64,000 nt of DNA. It comes from Lachnoclostridium phytofermentans (GTDB taxonomy: Bacteria; Bacillota; Clostridia; Lachnospirales; Lachnospiraceae). The stretch is from positions 124,001 through 188,000 of the forward strand of contig NZ_JPOF01000001.1 in NCBI RefSeq assembly GCF_000733755.1, read 5' to 3'. Below the pieces are notes generated by a model. That model was given only the letters and a program-made list of their open reading frames with translations, made no database searches and was not told the origin of the DNA. Shown here one piece after another: positions 18,103-26,851 of the stretch. Both the position numbers and the translations under genes were made by a program. The stretch's first letter is position 1; the number at the start of each line of letters is the position of its first letter.

Positions 18103-20220
18103 TTGGCTGGAAGAGAATACCCATTAGAGAGAACAAGAAACATCGGTATTATGGCTCATATTGATGCTGGTAAGACTACTCTTACAGAGCGTATCTTATA
18201 CTATACTGGTGTTAACTACAAAATCGGTGATACTCATGAAGGTACTGCTACCATGGACTGGATGGAGCAGGAACAGGAAAGAGGTATCACAATTACTTCA
18301 GCCGCTACAACATGTCACTGGACATTGGAGTTAGAGCATAAGAAAGCTCCAGGTGCATTAGAGCACCGTGTCAATATCATTGATACACCAGGACACGTTG
18401 ACTTTACTGTCGAAGTAGAGCGTTCCTTACGTGTACTTGATAGTGCGGTTGGTGTATTTTGTGCTAAGGGTGGTGTAGAGCCACAGTCTGAAACCGTTTG
18501 GCGTCAGGCAGATAAATACAACGTACCAAGAATGGCATTTGTTAATAAGATGGACATTTCAGGTGCAAACTTTTATAACGTAGTAGGTATGATAAAGAAC
18601 AGATTAGGTAAGAATGCTGTTCCAATTCAAATACCAATCGGAAAAGAAGACACATTCCAAGGAATCATCGATCTTTTCGAGATGAGAGCTTATTATTATC
18701 TTGATGATAAGGGTGATAGCATCGAAATCAGAGATATTCCTGATGATATGAAGGATTTAGCTGACGAGTACAGAGCAGCAATGATTGAATCTATCTGTGA
18801 AACAGATGACGATTTAATTGAAGTTTTCTTAGAAGGAAATGAGCCATCTAATGAAGAGCTTAAAAAAGCTTTAAGAAAAGCTACAATTAGCGTTCAAATC
18901 ATTCCTGTACTATGCGGTTCCGCATATAGAAACAAAGGTGTTCAGAAGTTACTTGATGCCGTTATCGAATACATGCCAGCACCTACTGATATTGAAGATA
19001 TCAAAGGTATTGACGAAGAAGGTAACGAAGTTCACAGAGTTTCCTCTGATGATGAACCTTTTGCAGCTTTAGCATTCAAGATTATGGCTGACCCATTCGT
19101 TGGTAAGCTCGCATTCTTCCGTGTATACTCTGGTACATTAAACTCCGGTTCTTATGTACTTAATGCTACAAAGGGTAAGAAAGAGCGTGTTGGTCGTATC
19201 CTTCAGATGCATGCAAACAAGAGAGAAGACCTTGATAAGGTTTACTCTGGTGATATTGCAGCAGCTGTTGGTTTTAAGTTCACTACAACAGGTGATACTA
19301 TTTGTGATGAGAAACATCCAGTTGTCCTTGAGTCAATGGAATTCCCAGAACCAGTTATCGACGTTGCTATTGAGCCTAAGACAAAAGCAGGTCAGGATAA
19401 GATGGGTGAAGCTTTAGCAAAACTTGCTGAAGAAGATCCTACGTTCCGCGTTCGTACTGATGAAGAAACAGGACAGACAATTATTGCAGGTATGGGTGAG
19501 CTTCATCTTGAAATTATTGTTGACCGTCTTCTTCGTGAATTTAAAGTAGAAGCTAACGTTGGTGCACCTCAGGTTGCATACAAAGAAGGCTTCACAAAAG
19601 AAGTTGATGTTGATAGCAAGTACGCAAAACAGTCCGGTGGTCGTGGTCAGTATGGTCACTGTAAAGTTAAGTTTAGCCCAATGGACGTTAATGGTGAGAA
19701 GACTTTCGAATTCGTATCTTCTGTAGTTGGTGGTGCTATTCCTAAGGAATACATTCCAGCTGTTCAGGCAGGTATTGAAGAAGCTATGAAGTGCGGTGTA
19801 CTTGGCGGATATCCAGTACTTGGTGTTCGTGCTAACTGTTATGATGGTTCTTACCATGAAGTTGACTCTAATGAAATGGCATTCAAGATTGCTGGTTCCA
19901 TGGCATTTAAAGATGCGATGCATAAAGCAGGTCCAGTTCTATTAGAGCCTATCATGAGAGTAGAAGTTACTGTACCAGATGATTACATGGGTGATGTTAT
20001 CGGTGATATCAGCTCCCGTCGTGGTCGTATCGAAGGTACTGATGATAATAACGGATCCAAGGTTATTCACGGATTTGTGCCATTGTCCGAGATGTTTGGT
20101 TACTCCACAACACTTCGTTCTAAGACACAGGGTCGTGGTGCTTACTCCATGTTCTTCTCCACTTATGAGCCAGTTCCAAAGAACGTTCAGGAGAAGGTTC
20201 TCAGCAATAGAGGTAAGTAA
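18103..20220 (+). CDS. fusA: Elongation factor G
   Basis: 705 residues with a TTG start (AAGGAGG nine bases upstream; translation [13 protein letters not shown]). GTPase motifs are in order: G1 AHIDAGKTT, switch region EQERGITI, G3 DTPGH, G4 NKMD. Domains II-V follow, including the domain IV loop region near GGRGQYGH. It moves tRNAs and mRNA through the ribosome after peptide bond formation. It is slightly longer than the ~690-residue norm, with extra residues in the G domain ([14 protein letters not shown]). It is the third gene of the str cluster. Confidence 0.97.
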   Translation: MAGREYPLERTRNIGIMAHIDAGKTTLTERILYYTGVNYKIGDTHEGTATMDWMEQEQERGITITSAATTCHWTLELEHKKAPGALEHRVNIIDTPGHVDFTVEVERSLRVLDSAVGVFCAKGGVEPQSETVWRQADKYNVPRMAFVNKMDISGANFYNVVGMIKNRLGKNAVPIQIPIGKEDTFQGIIDLFEMRAYYYLDDKGDSIEIRDIPDDMKDLADEYRAAMIESICETDDDLIEVFLEGNEPSNEELKKALRKATISVQIIPVLCGSAYRNKGVQKLLDAVIEYMPAPTDIEDIKGIDEEGNEVHRVSSDDEPFAALAFKIMADPFVGKLAFFRVYSGTLNSGSYVLNATKGKKERVGRILQMHANKREDLDKVYSGDIAAAVGFKFTTTGDTICDEKHPVVLESMEFPEPVIDVAIEPKTKAGQDKMGEALAKLAEEDPTFRVRTDEETGQTIIAGMGELHLEIIVDRLLREFKVEANVGAPQVAYKEGFTKEVDVDSKYAKQSGGRGQYGHCKVKFSPMDVNGEKTFEFVSSVVGGAIPKEYIPAVQAGIEEAMKCGVLGGYPVLGVRANCYDGSYHEVDSNEMAFKIAGSMAFKDAMHKAGPVLLEPIMRVEVTVPDDYMGDVIGDISSRRGRIEGTDDNNGSKVIHGFVPLSEMFGYSTTLRSKTQGRGAYSMFFSTYEPVPKNVQEKVLSNRGK

Positions 20221-20299
20221 TTAAAGTTCGATGGGAGATGTACTTTAATAAGTACATCCTTCCATTGATATAAATATAAGCCATGCATATTTTTTGTAC

Positions 20300-20328
20300 T
20301 TGAAAATATTTTACTTTTGAAATATAAT
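20300..20328 (+). promoter_or_regulatory. Candidate promoter for tuf alone
   Basis: TTGAAA (20300-20305), 17-bp spacer, TATAAT (20323-20328), in the 238-bp fusA-tuf gap. It would allow extra EF-Tu synthesis independent of the operon. A small hairpin GATGTACTT/AAGTACATC lies upstream at 20236-20257. Confidence 0.65.
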
Positions 20329-20458
20329 TAGGCTTATAAGGCGCTTTTTCTGCCAATGCAGAGAGCATAAATATCATTATGACTAACGTCAAGTGATATA
20401 ACGATCATAAAATATTTACGCCCTACGATGGGGCGGATTTAAAGGAGGACGTTTTAAA

Positions 20459-21652
20459 ATGGCTAAAGCTAAGTTTGAAAGAAACAAACCACATTGTAAT
20501 ATCGGAACCATCGGTCACGTAGATCATGGTAAAACAACATTAACAGCTGCTATCACAAAGACACTTCATGAAAGATTAGGTACTGGTGAAACTGTAGCAT
20601 TCGATAAGATTGATAAGGCTCCAGAAGAAAGAGAAAGAGGTATTACAATTTCTACTTCTCACGTTGAGTACGAGTCAAAGAAGAGACACTATGCACACGT
20701 TGACTGCCCAGGCCATGCTGACTATGTAAAGAACATGATCACTGGTGCTGCTCAGATGGATGGTGCTATCCTTGTAGTTGCTGCTACTGATGGTGTTATG
20801 GCTCAGACTAAAGAGCATATCTTACTTTCCCGTCAGGTTGGTGTTCCATATATCGTTGTTTTCATGAACAAGTGTGATATGGTTGATGATCCAGAATTAC
20901 TTGAATTAGTAGAGATGGAAATCAGAGAATTATTATCTGAGTACGAGTTCCCAGGCGATGATACTCCAATCATTCAGGGTTCTGCTCTTAAGGCTCTTGA
21001 AGATCCAACTAGCCCATGGGGTGACAAGATTCTTGAGTTATTCGACGCTGTTGATAGCTGGATTCCAGATCCACAGAGAGAGACAGATAAGCCTTTCTTA
21101 ATGCCAGTTGAGGACGTATTCTCTATTACTGGTCGTGGTACTGTTGCTACAGGCCGTGTTGAGCGTGGTGTTCTTCACGTATCTGAAGAAGTTGAAATCG
21201 TTGGTGTTAAGGAAGAGACTCGTAAGGTTGTTGTAACTGGTATCGAGATGTTCCGTAAGCTTCTTGATGAGGCTCAGGCTGGTGATAACATCGGTGCACT
21301 TTTACGTGGTGTTCAGAGAACAGACATCGAAAGAGGACAAGTTCTTTGTAAACCAGGCAGCATTACATGCCACAAGAAATTTACAGCTCAGGTTTACGTA
21401 TTAACTAAAGACGAAGGTGGACGTCATACTCCATTCTTCAATAACTACAGACCACAGTTCTACTTCAGAACAACTGACGTTACTGGTGTTTGTAACTTAC
21501 CAGAAGGCGTTGAGATGTGTATGCCTGGAGATAACATCGAAATGACTATCGAATTAATTCACCCAATCGCTATGGAGCAGGGTCTTGGATTCGCTATTCG
21601 TGAAGGTGGACGTACTGTAGGATCAGGTAAGGTTGCTACAATTATCGGCTAA
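20459..21652 (+). CDS. tuf: Elongation factor Tu
   Basis: 397 residues. GTPase motifs: GHVDHGKTT, the switch I region ending [17 protein letters not shown]. Domains 2 and 3 are complete and the protein ends KVATIIG. It brings aminoacyl-tRNA to the ribosome. Kirromycin/GE2270-contact regions look ordinary. AAGGAGG precedes the ATG. It is the last gene of the str cluster, closed by a terminator. Confidence 0.98.
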   Translation: MAKAKFERNKPHCNIGTIGHVDHGKTTLTAAITKTLHERLGTGETVAFDKIDKAPEERERGITISTSHVEYESKKRHYAHVDCPGHADYVKNMITGAAQMDGAILVVAATDGVMAQTKEHILLSRQVGVPYIVVFMNKCDMVDDPELLELVEMEIRELLSEYEFPGDDTPIIQGSALKALEDPTSPWGDKILELFDAVDSWIPDPQRETDKPFLMPVEDVFSITGRGTVATGRVERGVLHVSEEVEIVGVKEETRKVVVTGIEMFRKLLDEAQAGDNIGALLRGVQRTDIERGQVLCKPGSITCHKKFTAQVYVLTKDEGGRHTPFFNNYRPQFYFRTTDVTGVCNLPEGVEMCMPGDNIEMTIELIHPIAMEQGLGFAIREGGRTVGSGKVATIIG

Positions 21653-21688
21653 TCGATATTTCGTACAATATAGTTGCTGAATCTATAT

Positions 21689-21726
21689 CCCGTAAATCCT
21701 CATAATGAGGGTTTACGGGTTTTTTT
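21689..21726 (+). terminator. Intrinsic terminator of tuf / str operon
   Basis: The stem CCCGTAAATCCTCA pairs with TGAGGGTTTACGGG (14 bp with one G-T pair) and is followed by seven T. Confidence 0.92.
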
Positions 21727-21746
21727 GTAGGGCTATCTTTAATAAA

Positions 21747-21765
21747 CCACCGGCTAGGCCGGTGG
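21747..21765 (+). repeat. IS200 left-end hairpin
   Basis: CCACCGGCTAGGCCGGTGG folds into a 7-8 bp stem. It is the subterminal structure recognised as single-stranded DNA by the Y1 transposase in this family. Confidence 0.75.
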
Positions 21766-21798
21766 ATCACAATGGCTTCTAGCATTTTCATAATAAAA

Positions 21799-21852
21799 CT
21801 CCTTTGTTATAATAAGTGTGGGTCTCAAACCGCACTAAATATAACAAAGGAG
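21799..21852 (+). promoter_or_regulatory. Hairpin that hides the transposase ribosome-binding site
   Basis: CTCCTTTGTTAT (21799-21810) pairs perfectly with ATAACAAAGGAG (21841-21852), and an inner AGTGTGG/CCGCACT stem extends it. The right arm contains the AAAGGAGG Shine-Dalgarno sequence, so translation should be strongly repressed. IS200 of enterobacteria is known to use a similar leader block. Confidence 0.78.
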
Positions 21853-21860
21853 GTATCCAA

Positions 21861-22331
21861 TTGGATAAGAATACATTATCACATACAACATGGGAATGTA
21901 AATATCATATTGTTTTTGCACCGAAATTTAGAAGGCAGATAATTTATGGAAGTATAAAGGCAGATGTTGCAAATATACTAAGTACATTGTGTAAAAGGAA
22001 AGGTGTAGAAATTATAGAGGCTGAATGCTGCAAAGATCACGTGCATATGCTAGTTAGAATACCACCGAATATAAGCGTTTCGGAATTCATGGGGTATTTG
22101 AAGGGAAAAAGTTCATTGATGATATTTGATAGACATTCAAATTTAAAATACAAATATGGAAATAGAAAATTCTGGTGTAGAGGATACTTTGTAGATACAG
22201 TTGGAAAAAATGCAAAGAAAATAGAAGAATACATCAGAAGCCAGTTGATGGATGACCAAGCAGAAGATCAACTAAGTTTGAAAGAATTTATTGACCCGTT
22301 CACGGGTGAGCCAGTAATAAAAGGCAAATAA
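21861..22331 (+). CDS. tnpA: IS200-type transposase TnpA (Y1 HUH family)
   Basis: 156 residues from TTG 21861, which sits eight bases after GGAGG and gives the normal family start (LDKNTLSHTTWECKYHIVF). The HUH metal motif appears as KDHVHMLVRIP and the catalytic tyrosine as RGYFVDTVG; both are intact. The enzyme is a dimeric single-strand DNA transposase that nicks hairpin-marked ends. Translation is probably held down by the hairpin covering its ribosome site. An upstream in-frame GTG at 21816 lies inside that hairpin and is not the start. Confidence 0.92.
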   Translation: MDKNTLSHTTWECKYHIVFAPKFRRQIIYGSIKADVANILSTLCKRKGVEIIEAECCKDHVHMLVRIPPNISVSEFMGYLKGKSSLMIFDRHSNLKYKYGNRKFWCRGYFVDTVGKNAKKIEEYIRSQLMDDQAEDQLSLKEFIDPFTGEPVIKGK

Positions 22332-22439
22332 TAAACCCTTGTAAGGGTTAGCCAGAGAAAGTGGTGCGGTTGGGGCCTTTACTTTCGAAGGACCTTTGAG
22401 GTCCATGCCGGCAATAGCCCCTTACAGGGGCAGAGCAAA

Positions 22440-22459
22440 CCACCAGTTCACACTGGTGG
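22440..22459 (+). repeat. IS200 right-end hairpin
   Basis: CCACCAG-TTCACA-CTGGTGG, a 7-bp perfect stem about 110 bp after the transposase stop. Its outer arm resembles that of the left-end hairpin. Confidence 0.72.
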
Positions 22460-22553
22460 TGCTGATTCTGCCTTTTGTGACGACATTAATTACATAATTG
22501 AAAATGGAAAATTGATTTAAATCATTGATAAATTTACTGTAATTTTTACACGT

Positions 22554-22582
22554 TTGCTTTTTTAATGGAAATATGTTATACT
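22554..22582 (+). promoter_or_regulatory. Candidate promoter of the 22713 gene
   Basis: TTGCTT (22554-22559), 17-bp spacer, TATACT (22577-22582), just outside the IS200 element. It would give a ~125-nt leader. Confidence 0.6.
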
Positions 22583-22618
22583 AATACCATAATAAAATAA
22601 GTAAAAGAACCGTCGATT

Positions 22619-22682
22619 AAAAGAAGGGCTTTTAATATTCTACTGTAAAGTAGCTGTATGAAAAAGCACCTTCTTTTTTTTT
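22619..22682 (+). terminator. Terminator-like hairpin inside the leader of the 22713 gene
   Basis: AAAGAAGGGCTTTT pairs with AAAAGCACCTTCTTT and is followed by a long T-run. It lies between the promoter at 22554-22582 and the start codon at 22713. The loop holds a second small stem CTACT/AGTAG. Premature termination (attenuation) is the natural reading. Confidence 0.65.
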
Positions 22683-22712
22683 ATATCGAAGGTAGAAAGG
22701 TGGTCACAGATT

Positions 22713-23540
22713 ATGAATATACAGAATCAAACAGTATTTCATAGGAAGTTTGGAAAAGGAATTATTGTCGATTTGAAACAAAACAAATTAGCCGTACAAT
22801 TTGATGAAGGGAAGAAGATTTTTGTATATCCAGATGCATTTCGTCAATTTCTTGTTCTTATGGAGAAAGATAGTAAGAATTATGTTGACGATATTTTAAA
22901 GGACTTGGCTAAAAAAGAAGAGATTAATAATCGCTTAGCTAGAAAGATGGAACGACATAATCTACTAAAAGATAAACTAAAACTCCATCCAAGTTCGCAA
23001 ATTGTAATTCGATTTATTGAGAATGAGAAGTCTACATTTCTTAAAGAAAAGGTAATAAGTACTGGATTCATACAGACCGGAAAGACAAAAGGAATGCCAG
23101 TAAGGCCATCAAGACTACATCAAAACTCAGCATGTATTTTAACGGAACGAAATGATGAAGATGAATCTAGTCGTACCATTTTTGGCATTGCGATGGTTGG
23201 AGAGGATTTCTTAGGTACTGATTGTAAAGATGGGAAGATAACGTTGCATTCAAAATACATCTTATTACTACCAGATCATTTGCCTAAATTAAAGTTTTGG
23301 AATTATTATATGGATGAAAGATATCCAGAAAAGTTAGTATGGAAGTCAGGAGAATTTCGATATTGTTCCAATGTAATATCTGCACAAATCTTAAAAGATA
23401 TCATGAGTCTACCTCTTGAGGAAGATAAGGTTACACTTGCAGAAGAGTTCTATCACTATTTTTGTGAAATTAATCAAATTGATGAGGAAACTCTACCACC
23501 TCCTTCTGGTAAATTATTAGAAGATAGAAGTATTAGATAG
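22713..23540 (+). CDS. Protein of unknown function with N-terminal UvrD/CarD-like beta-barrel
   Basis: 275 residues, not recognised as a whole. Residues ~6-40 (VFHRKFGKGIIVD...LAVQFDEGKKIFVYP) resemble the small Tudor-like domain at the C-terminus of UvrD/PcrA helicases and in CarD-type proteins, which bind nucleic acid or RNA polymerase. Then come a Lys/Glu-rich helical stretch (~50-90) and a mixed domain with conserved-looking RPSRLHQNSACILTERN and FRYCSNVIS segments. There is no signal peptide or membrane segment. AGAAAGGTGGTC lies upstream of ATG 22713. It is a single gene behind a terminator-bearing leader and next to an insertion sequence. Function is unknown; a nucleic-acid role is a guess from the N-terminus. 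Confidence 0.6.
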   Translation: MNIQNQTVFHRKFGKGIIVDLKQNKLAVQFDEGKKIFVYPDAFRQFLVLMEKDSKNYVDDILKDLAKKEEINNRLARKMERHNLLKDKLKLHPSSQIVIRFIENEKSTFLKEKVISTGFIQTGKTKGMPVRPSRLHQNSACILTERNDEDESSRTIFGIAMVGEDFLGTDCKDGKITLHSKYILLLPDHLPKLKFWNYYMDERYPEKLVWKSGEFRYCSNVISAQILKDIMSLPLEEDKVTLAEEFYHYFCEINQIDEETLPPPSGKLLEDRSIR

Positions 23541-23782
23541 CATAACTAAGAGAAAATTGATACAGGAATGATATTTAGAGGATTACAAATTATAAGTAAA
23601 TATATGGAGTGTAACAAAGGATTATTATGATTCGGTTCCAGAGTATTTACCCGATAAAAATAGTGCAACGAATAATAAATTCTTTAGATAAGCCATAAAT
23701 ACTTTATGTAATGATTTATGTTATGCTTTGAAAAATTAAATCCCACGATAAGGAGGTGTTATGTTATTACCTTCCTAATGAT

Positions 23783-23855
23783 AAGCGGAGATAGCTCAAA
23801 GAAACCTTGATAAAGCAATTTGCTTTCTTGTTTCTTTCGTTATCTCCGCATTTTA
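23783..23855 (+). terminator. Long hairpin, probable terminator
   Basis: The outer stem GCGGAGATA/TATCTCCGC with inner AAAGAAAC/GTTTCTTT and AAAGCAA/TTGCTTT stems is followed by ATTTTATT. It directly precedes palindrome copy C. Confidence 0.65.
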
Positions 23856-23856
23856 T

Positions 23857-23897
23857 TTATGACAAGGAAAAGTTCGCGAAGCGTGCTTTTTCTTGTT
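23857..23897 (+). repeat. Dispersed palindrome family, copy C
   Basis: The ATGACAAGGAAAAG arm, GTTCGCGAAGCGTGC centre and CTTTTTCTTGTT arm are nearly identical to copy D at 40403. It follows a terminator hairpin by ~10 bp. Confidence 0.85.
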
Positions 23898-23927
23898 TTA
23901 TATGTATCATAGAGGGTATTATACTAA

Positions 23928-24305
23928 TTATTTTAAGATATATAAGCTAATAAATTGGCCGATTTTTATAATATCACTTTGTCCTGTAAATTCAAATTTT
24001 ACTTTACCAATACCGCTAAAATACAATTCTAATTCACTATCCATGTCAAATACACCAGAAGTCTCTATGGAATATGCTTGAACCTTTGAATATGGTAAGC
24101 TAGTAAAGTCTTTTTTCTTACCCGTCATGCCCTGTACATTAACAGCAATAGCTCTCTTATCAGTAAACACAACAAAATCACGCATTCCTTTATATGCGTT
24201 GAGAACATTCTCTCCAGGAATTAATAGCTGCGTAATTTCTTTCTCTACCTCACGATACGGAACCAATCTTAGTTTAAATACACTTCCATTAGTAAAATCA
24301 ATCAT
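23928..24305 (-). CDS. Bacterial PH-domain protein
   Basis: 125 residues from ATG 24305, which has GGAGG six bases upstream; an ATG four codons earlier overlaps that site. The sequence is almost all beta strands with the pattern of small bacterial pleckstrin-homology proteins: LIPGENVLNAYKGMRDFVVFTDKRAIAV, then TSLPYSKVQAYSIET and a C-terminal helix IIKIGQFISLYIL. There is no signal peptide or membrane helix. Bacterial PH proteins of this kind are cytoplasmic and functionally uncharacterised. It stands alone. Confidence 0.75.
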   Translation of the reverse strand: MIDFTNGSVFKLRLVPYREVEKEITQLLIPGENVLNAYKGMRDFVVFTDKRAIAVNVQGMTGKKKDFTSLPYSKVQAYSIETSGVFDMDSELELYFSGIGKVKFEFTGQSDIIKIGQFISLYILK

Positions 24306-24880
24306 AAGAACCTCCATTTTGTATATATAGTTTTAATTTACTATTCTTATCAAGCATATCATACCGTTTAGATATTTACAAATCTCATTTCATTTTTGTA
24401 GCAGCTCCCCTAAAAAGCAATTCATTACTAATAAGGATAATAGAGAATAATGGTTCTACAGGAAACGATGGGACGGAGTCAGATAGTAGTACCACAGAAA
24501 ATACTGATACTACAGAAAAACGTACGAACCAGAGAACGGTACCAGATTTCGGCGGTATGGGGCAGAAAGGTGGTATGAATAGGACTTCAGATTAGATGGA
24601 CGCAAAGGAGCTGTATTATATTAACAAAGTTTCAAATAAATCCCATTGATACAGTTGCGTGGAAAATTATCGCATGTTATAATAAATTATCAAATAATAT
24701 GACATAATGTCGTATTTTGTTAGTACAAGAAAACAGTGATTATGTAATAGAATACAAGAAAATTATATAAAACATCGGAAATTTTATTCCTTAGGTTGTG
24801 GTTTTGTATACCAACACAATTTAGCCGTACTTTCGTAGAAGGCTAGATGAATAGAATGTAGATGCAGGGGGAGCATGGCT
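24306..24880. other. Intergenic region with gene remnant
   Basis: It holds a stretch of open, low-complexity coding-like sequence (24447-24595) without a start, then ~280 bp of AT-rich sequence with no gene I can see, up to the GGDEF-EAL gene. No strong promoter was identified. Confidence 0.5.
24447..24595 (+). pseudogene. C-terminal remnant of a Ser/Thr/Gly-rich protein
   Basis: An open frame reads GSTGNDGTESDSSTTENTDT, then a basic RTNQRT segment, PDFGGMGQKGGMNR and a stop at 24593-24595. The composition (acidic Ser/Thr linker then Gly/Met-rich tail) resembles C-termini of secreted or spore-coat-type (CotH-like) proteins. No start codon, ribosome site or upstream domain remains. I infer a deletion remnant; the parent family is uncertain. 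Confidence 0.45.
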
Positions 24881-26851
24881 ATGAAACTAGGAGGTCTATC
24901 AAGCCGAAGAGGCTATTACGATGATTATTACACCAGAAATAAAAGAAGTATTCGAATCTTTGTGATATTAGCAATTGGTATCATCTCGGTAGTTGCATTT
25001 TTGATGTCATTAAAAGGAATGCTTCTAACTGAGGCTGAAACAAAGTTGTTGGAATATACAAGGATAAGTGGGGATTATATTAAAACGAGTGAAGCAGGCA
25101 AACAGTTTATGGATGAAAACTGGGTATCAGGGGAACTTACAATAATACCTGGTGCTAAAAATCCATCTTATTTTCATGGTAATGCACATAGCTATGTTGT
25201 TACGCTTGAAGGAAAAGTGATTGGAGCGTTATCAAAGTCTGGTATGACCGCATTATCTAATTATGGAAGTACCGTTATACATAGTGTGAGAAATCTAAGT
25301 GATACCCAGTTTTATCAAGATGTGATTGAGAGGAAAGGTTTGGTTGAACTCCTTAAGGTAGAAAGTGGGGAGAAGTATTATATTGCATTCACATCGCCAA
25401 GTTGGTTAGAAAATGGCTATATGATAAGTATTGTTCCTTATCAAGAGATACATCAGGAAATCCTAGCTGTTTGGAAGATGGCTATTGTGATCGTATTGTT
25501 CTCGTTCTTAGCCATAGTCCTTGCCTTCTCCTATAGTATTTTACATCGGAATCGAATAAAAAAACAATCAACAGATATGGGAGAAGCGGATAAGATTACA
25601 GGTCTTCCAAGTCCACTGATTCATAAAAAGAAAGTAAAAGATAGAATAACAAGAGGAAATGTAGCGTTTGCATATGTATCTTTCATCATAGAGAATTATG
25701 ATATCATATATCAGTTGTCTGGAAAACAATACTGTGAAAAATTATTAAAGCAAATTGCAGATAAGATCCAGAGCGAGTTAACAGAAGGTGAGCTTCTAAC
25801 CCGTTACCATGATGATGAGTTTGGAATGTTGCTAGAGTATCAAGGAGAACTTGCTCTTCGAAACCGATTGGTTAGGTTACTAAAGTATGCAGGGGACTTA
25901 CCACAAGAAGATAATAATTTTTGTTCGATTACTTTTCAGTGCGGAGTATGTGAGCTGAGGGAAGGCATGGAGGTAAAAGATATCATTCGAAATGCTAGAC
26001 AGGTTCGAAATTATGGAGTAAATGGCTATACGGCAAATATCGAATTTTATAATGAGAAAGAAGAAGAGCGCGAGGAACCTAAGATAGAGGATATCACAAA
26101 TGCTCTCATTCAGAATGAGTTTTTGGTATTTCTTCAGCCGATTTTAAAACTGGATACGAATGAAATTGCTGGTGCAGAAGCTTTAGTGCGTTGGAATCAT
26201 AAAATGAACGGGATACTAGCGCCAAACGTCTTTCTTCCTATGCTTGAAGAGGATGGCTCCATTGTTAAACTTGACATGTATGTATTAGAAGAGGTATGTG
26301 AGTATCTAAAGGATTGGATGGATAAAGGAAGAAAGGTTGTACCGATATCAGTGAACCTGTCTGGAAAGAATCTAAATCGTGCAGATTTTCTTACAGAGCT
26401 TATTGGAATTGTCGATTATTATAAGATACCACATGAATTATTAGAGTTAGAATTTTCGGAAGCTAGTGTTTATAAGTCTATGGAGTTGATGAAGATAACA
26501 ATACAGAAATTAAGTGATTTGGGATTTCATATCGCTATTGATAAGTTTGGTGCTGGATTTTCATCTCTGCAATTGCTAAAGGAGCTACCGATTCATGTGT
26601 TAAAGATTGATAAAAAACTAATTATGGATTTAGAAGATTCAGAATTTTCGAATCAAGAAAACACAATCGTTATGCATATCCTCTCCTTCGCAAAAGCAAG
26701 AAATCTTACCGTAGTTGCCAAAGGAGTGGAGACGAAAGAACAACAAAATGTACTTATAAATCAACAATTTGATATGTTGCAGGGATTTTATTATCAAAAA
26801 CCTATGCCATCGGAGCAATTCGAGAAATTATTAGATTCCTCCAAAGCGTAA
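24881..26851 (+). CDS. Membrane GGDEF-EAL protein with degenerate catalytic sites
   Basis: 656 residues from ATG 24881 (GGGGGAG seven bases upstream; an ATG two codons earlier is too close). Layout: short cytoplasmic N-terminus, membrane helix (~25-48), extracellular sensor of ~150 residues, second helix (~200-222), GGDEF-like domain (~235-395), EAL domain (~405-650). The GGDEF motif is changed to RYHDDEF, so cyclase activity is unlikely. In the EAL domain EALVRW, the NLS Asn and the QGF Gln remain, but the metal-site DDFG is DKFG and AEGVE is AKGVE, two acid-to-lysine changes. Such proteins usually bind cyclic-di-GMP without cutting it and act as membrane receptors. The 3' end overlaps the convergent gene by 21 bp. 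Confidence 0.86.
   Translation: MKLGGLSSRRGYYDDYYTRNKRSIRIFVILAIGIISVVAFLMSLKGMLLTEAETKLLEYTRISGDYIKTSEAGKQFMDENWVSGELTIIPGAKNPSYFHGNAHSYVVTLEGKVIGALSKSGMTALSNYGSTVIHSVRNLSDTQFYQDVIERKGLVELLKVESGEKYYIAFTSPSWLENGYMISIVPYQEIHQEILAVWKMAIVIVLFSFLAIVLAFSYSILHRNRIKKQSTDMGEADKITGLPSPLIHKKKVKDRITRGNVAFAYVSFIIENYDIIYQLSGKQYCEKLLKQIADKIQSELTEGELLTRYHDDEFGMLLEYQGELALRNRLVRLLKYAGDLPQEDNNFCSITFQCGVCELREGMEVKDIIRNARQVRNYGVNGYTANIEFYNEKEEEREEPKIEDITNALIQNEFLVFLQPILKLDTNEIAGAEALVRWNHKMNGILAPNVFLPMLEEDGSIVKLDMYVLEEVCEYLKDWMDKGRKVVPISVNLSGKNLNRADFLTELIGIVDYYKIPHELLELEFSEASVYKSMELMKITIQKLSDLGFHIAIDKFGAGFSSLQLLKELPIHVLKIDKKLIMDLEDSEFSNQENTIVMHILSFAKARNLTVVAKGVETKEQQNVLINQQFDMLQGFYYQKPMPSEQFEKLLDSSKA

Larger units (their letters stand above)
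21741..22480 (+). mobile_element. IS200/IS605-family insertion sequence (IS200 type, tnpA only)
   Basis: A Y1 transposase gene lies between two subterminal hairpins: left CCACCGG-CTA-CCGGTGG-like at 21747-21765 and right CCACCAG-TTCACA-CTGGTGG at 22440-22459. There are no terminal inverted repeats or target duplications, as expected for this family. No tnpB accessory gene is present. The exact cleavage sites are not visible, so the ends are approximate. It is inserted just after the tuf terminator. The transposase is intact and the element may be active. Confidence 0.85.
23541..23927. other. Intergenic region with mini-ORF, hairpin and palindrome copy C
   Basis: AT-rich. At 23751-23778 a near-ideal AAGGAGGTG precedes a five-codon frame (ATG 23761, MLLPS, stop). 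A long hairpin follows at 23783-23850 and then the dispersed palindrome. No protein-coding gene is otherwise visible. Confidence 0.5.

Noticed and set aside
19414-19923. 169-codon open frame antisense to fusA
   Set aside because: It mirrors a highly conserved coding sequence; biased codon use in fusA explains the lack of stops. No ribosome site.
21816-21860. GTG start for the IS200 transposase
   Set aside because: It lies inside the ribosome-site hairpin; the TTG at 21861 has the Shine-Dalgarno sequence and gives the family's usual N-terminus.
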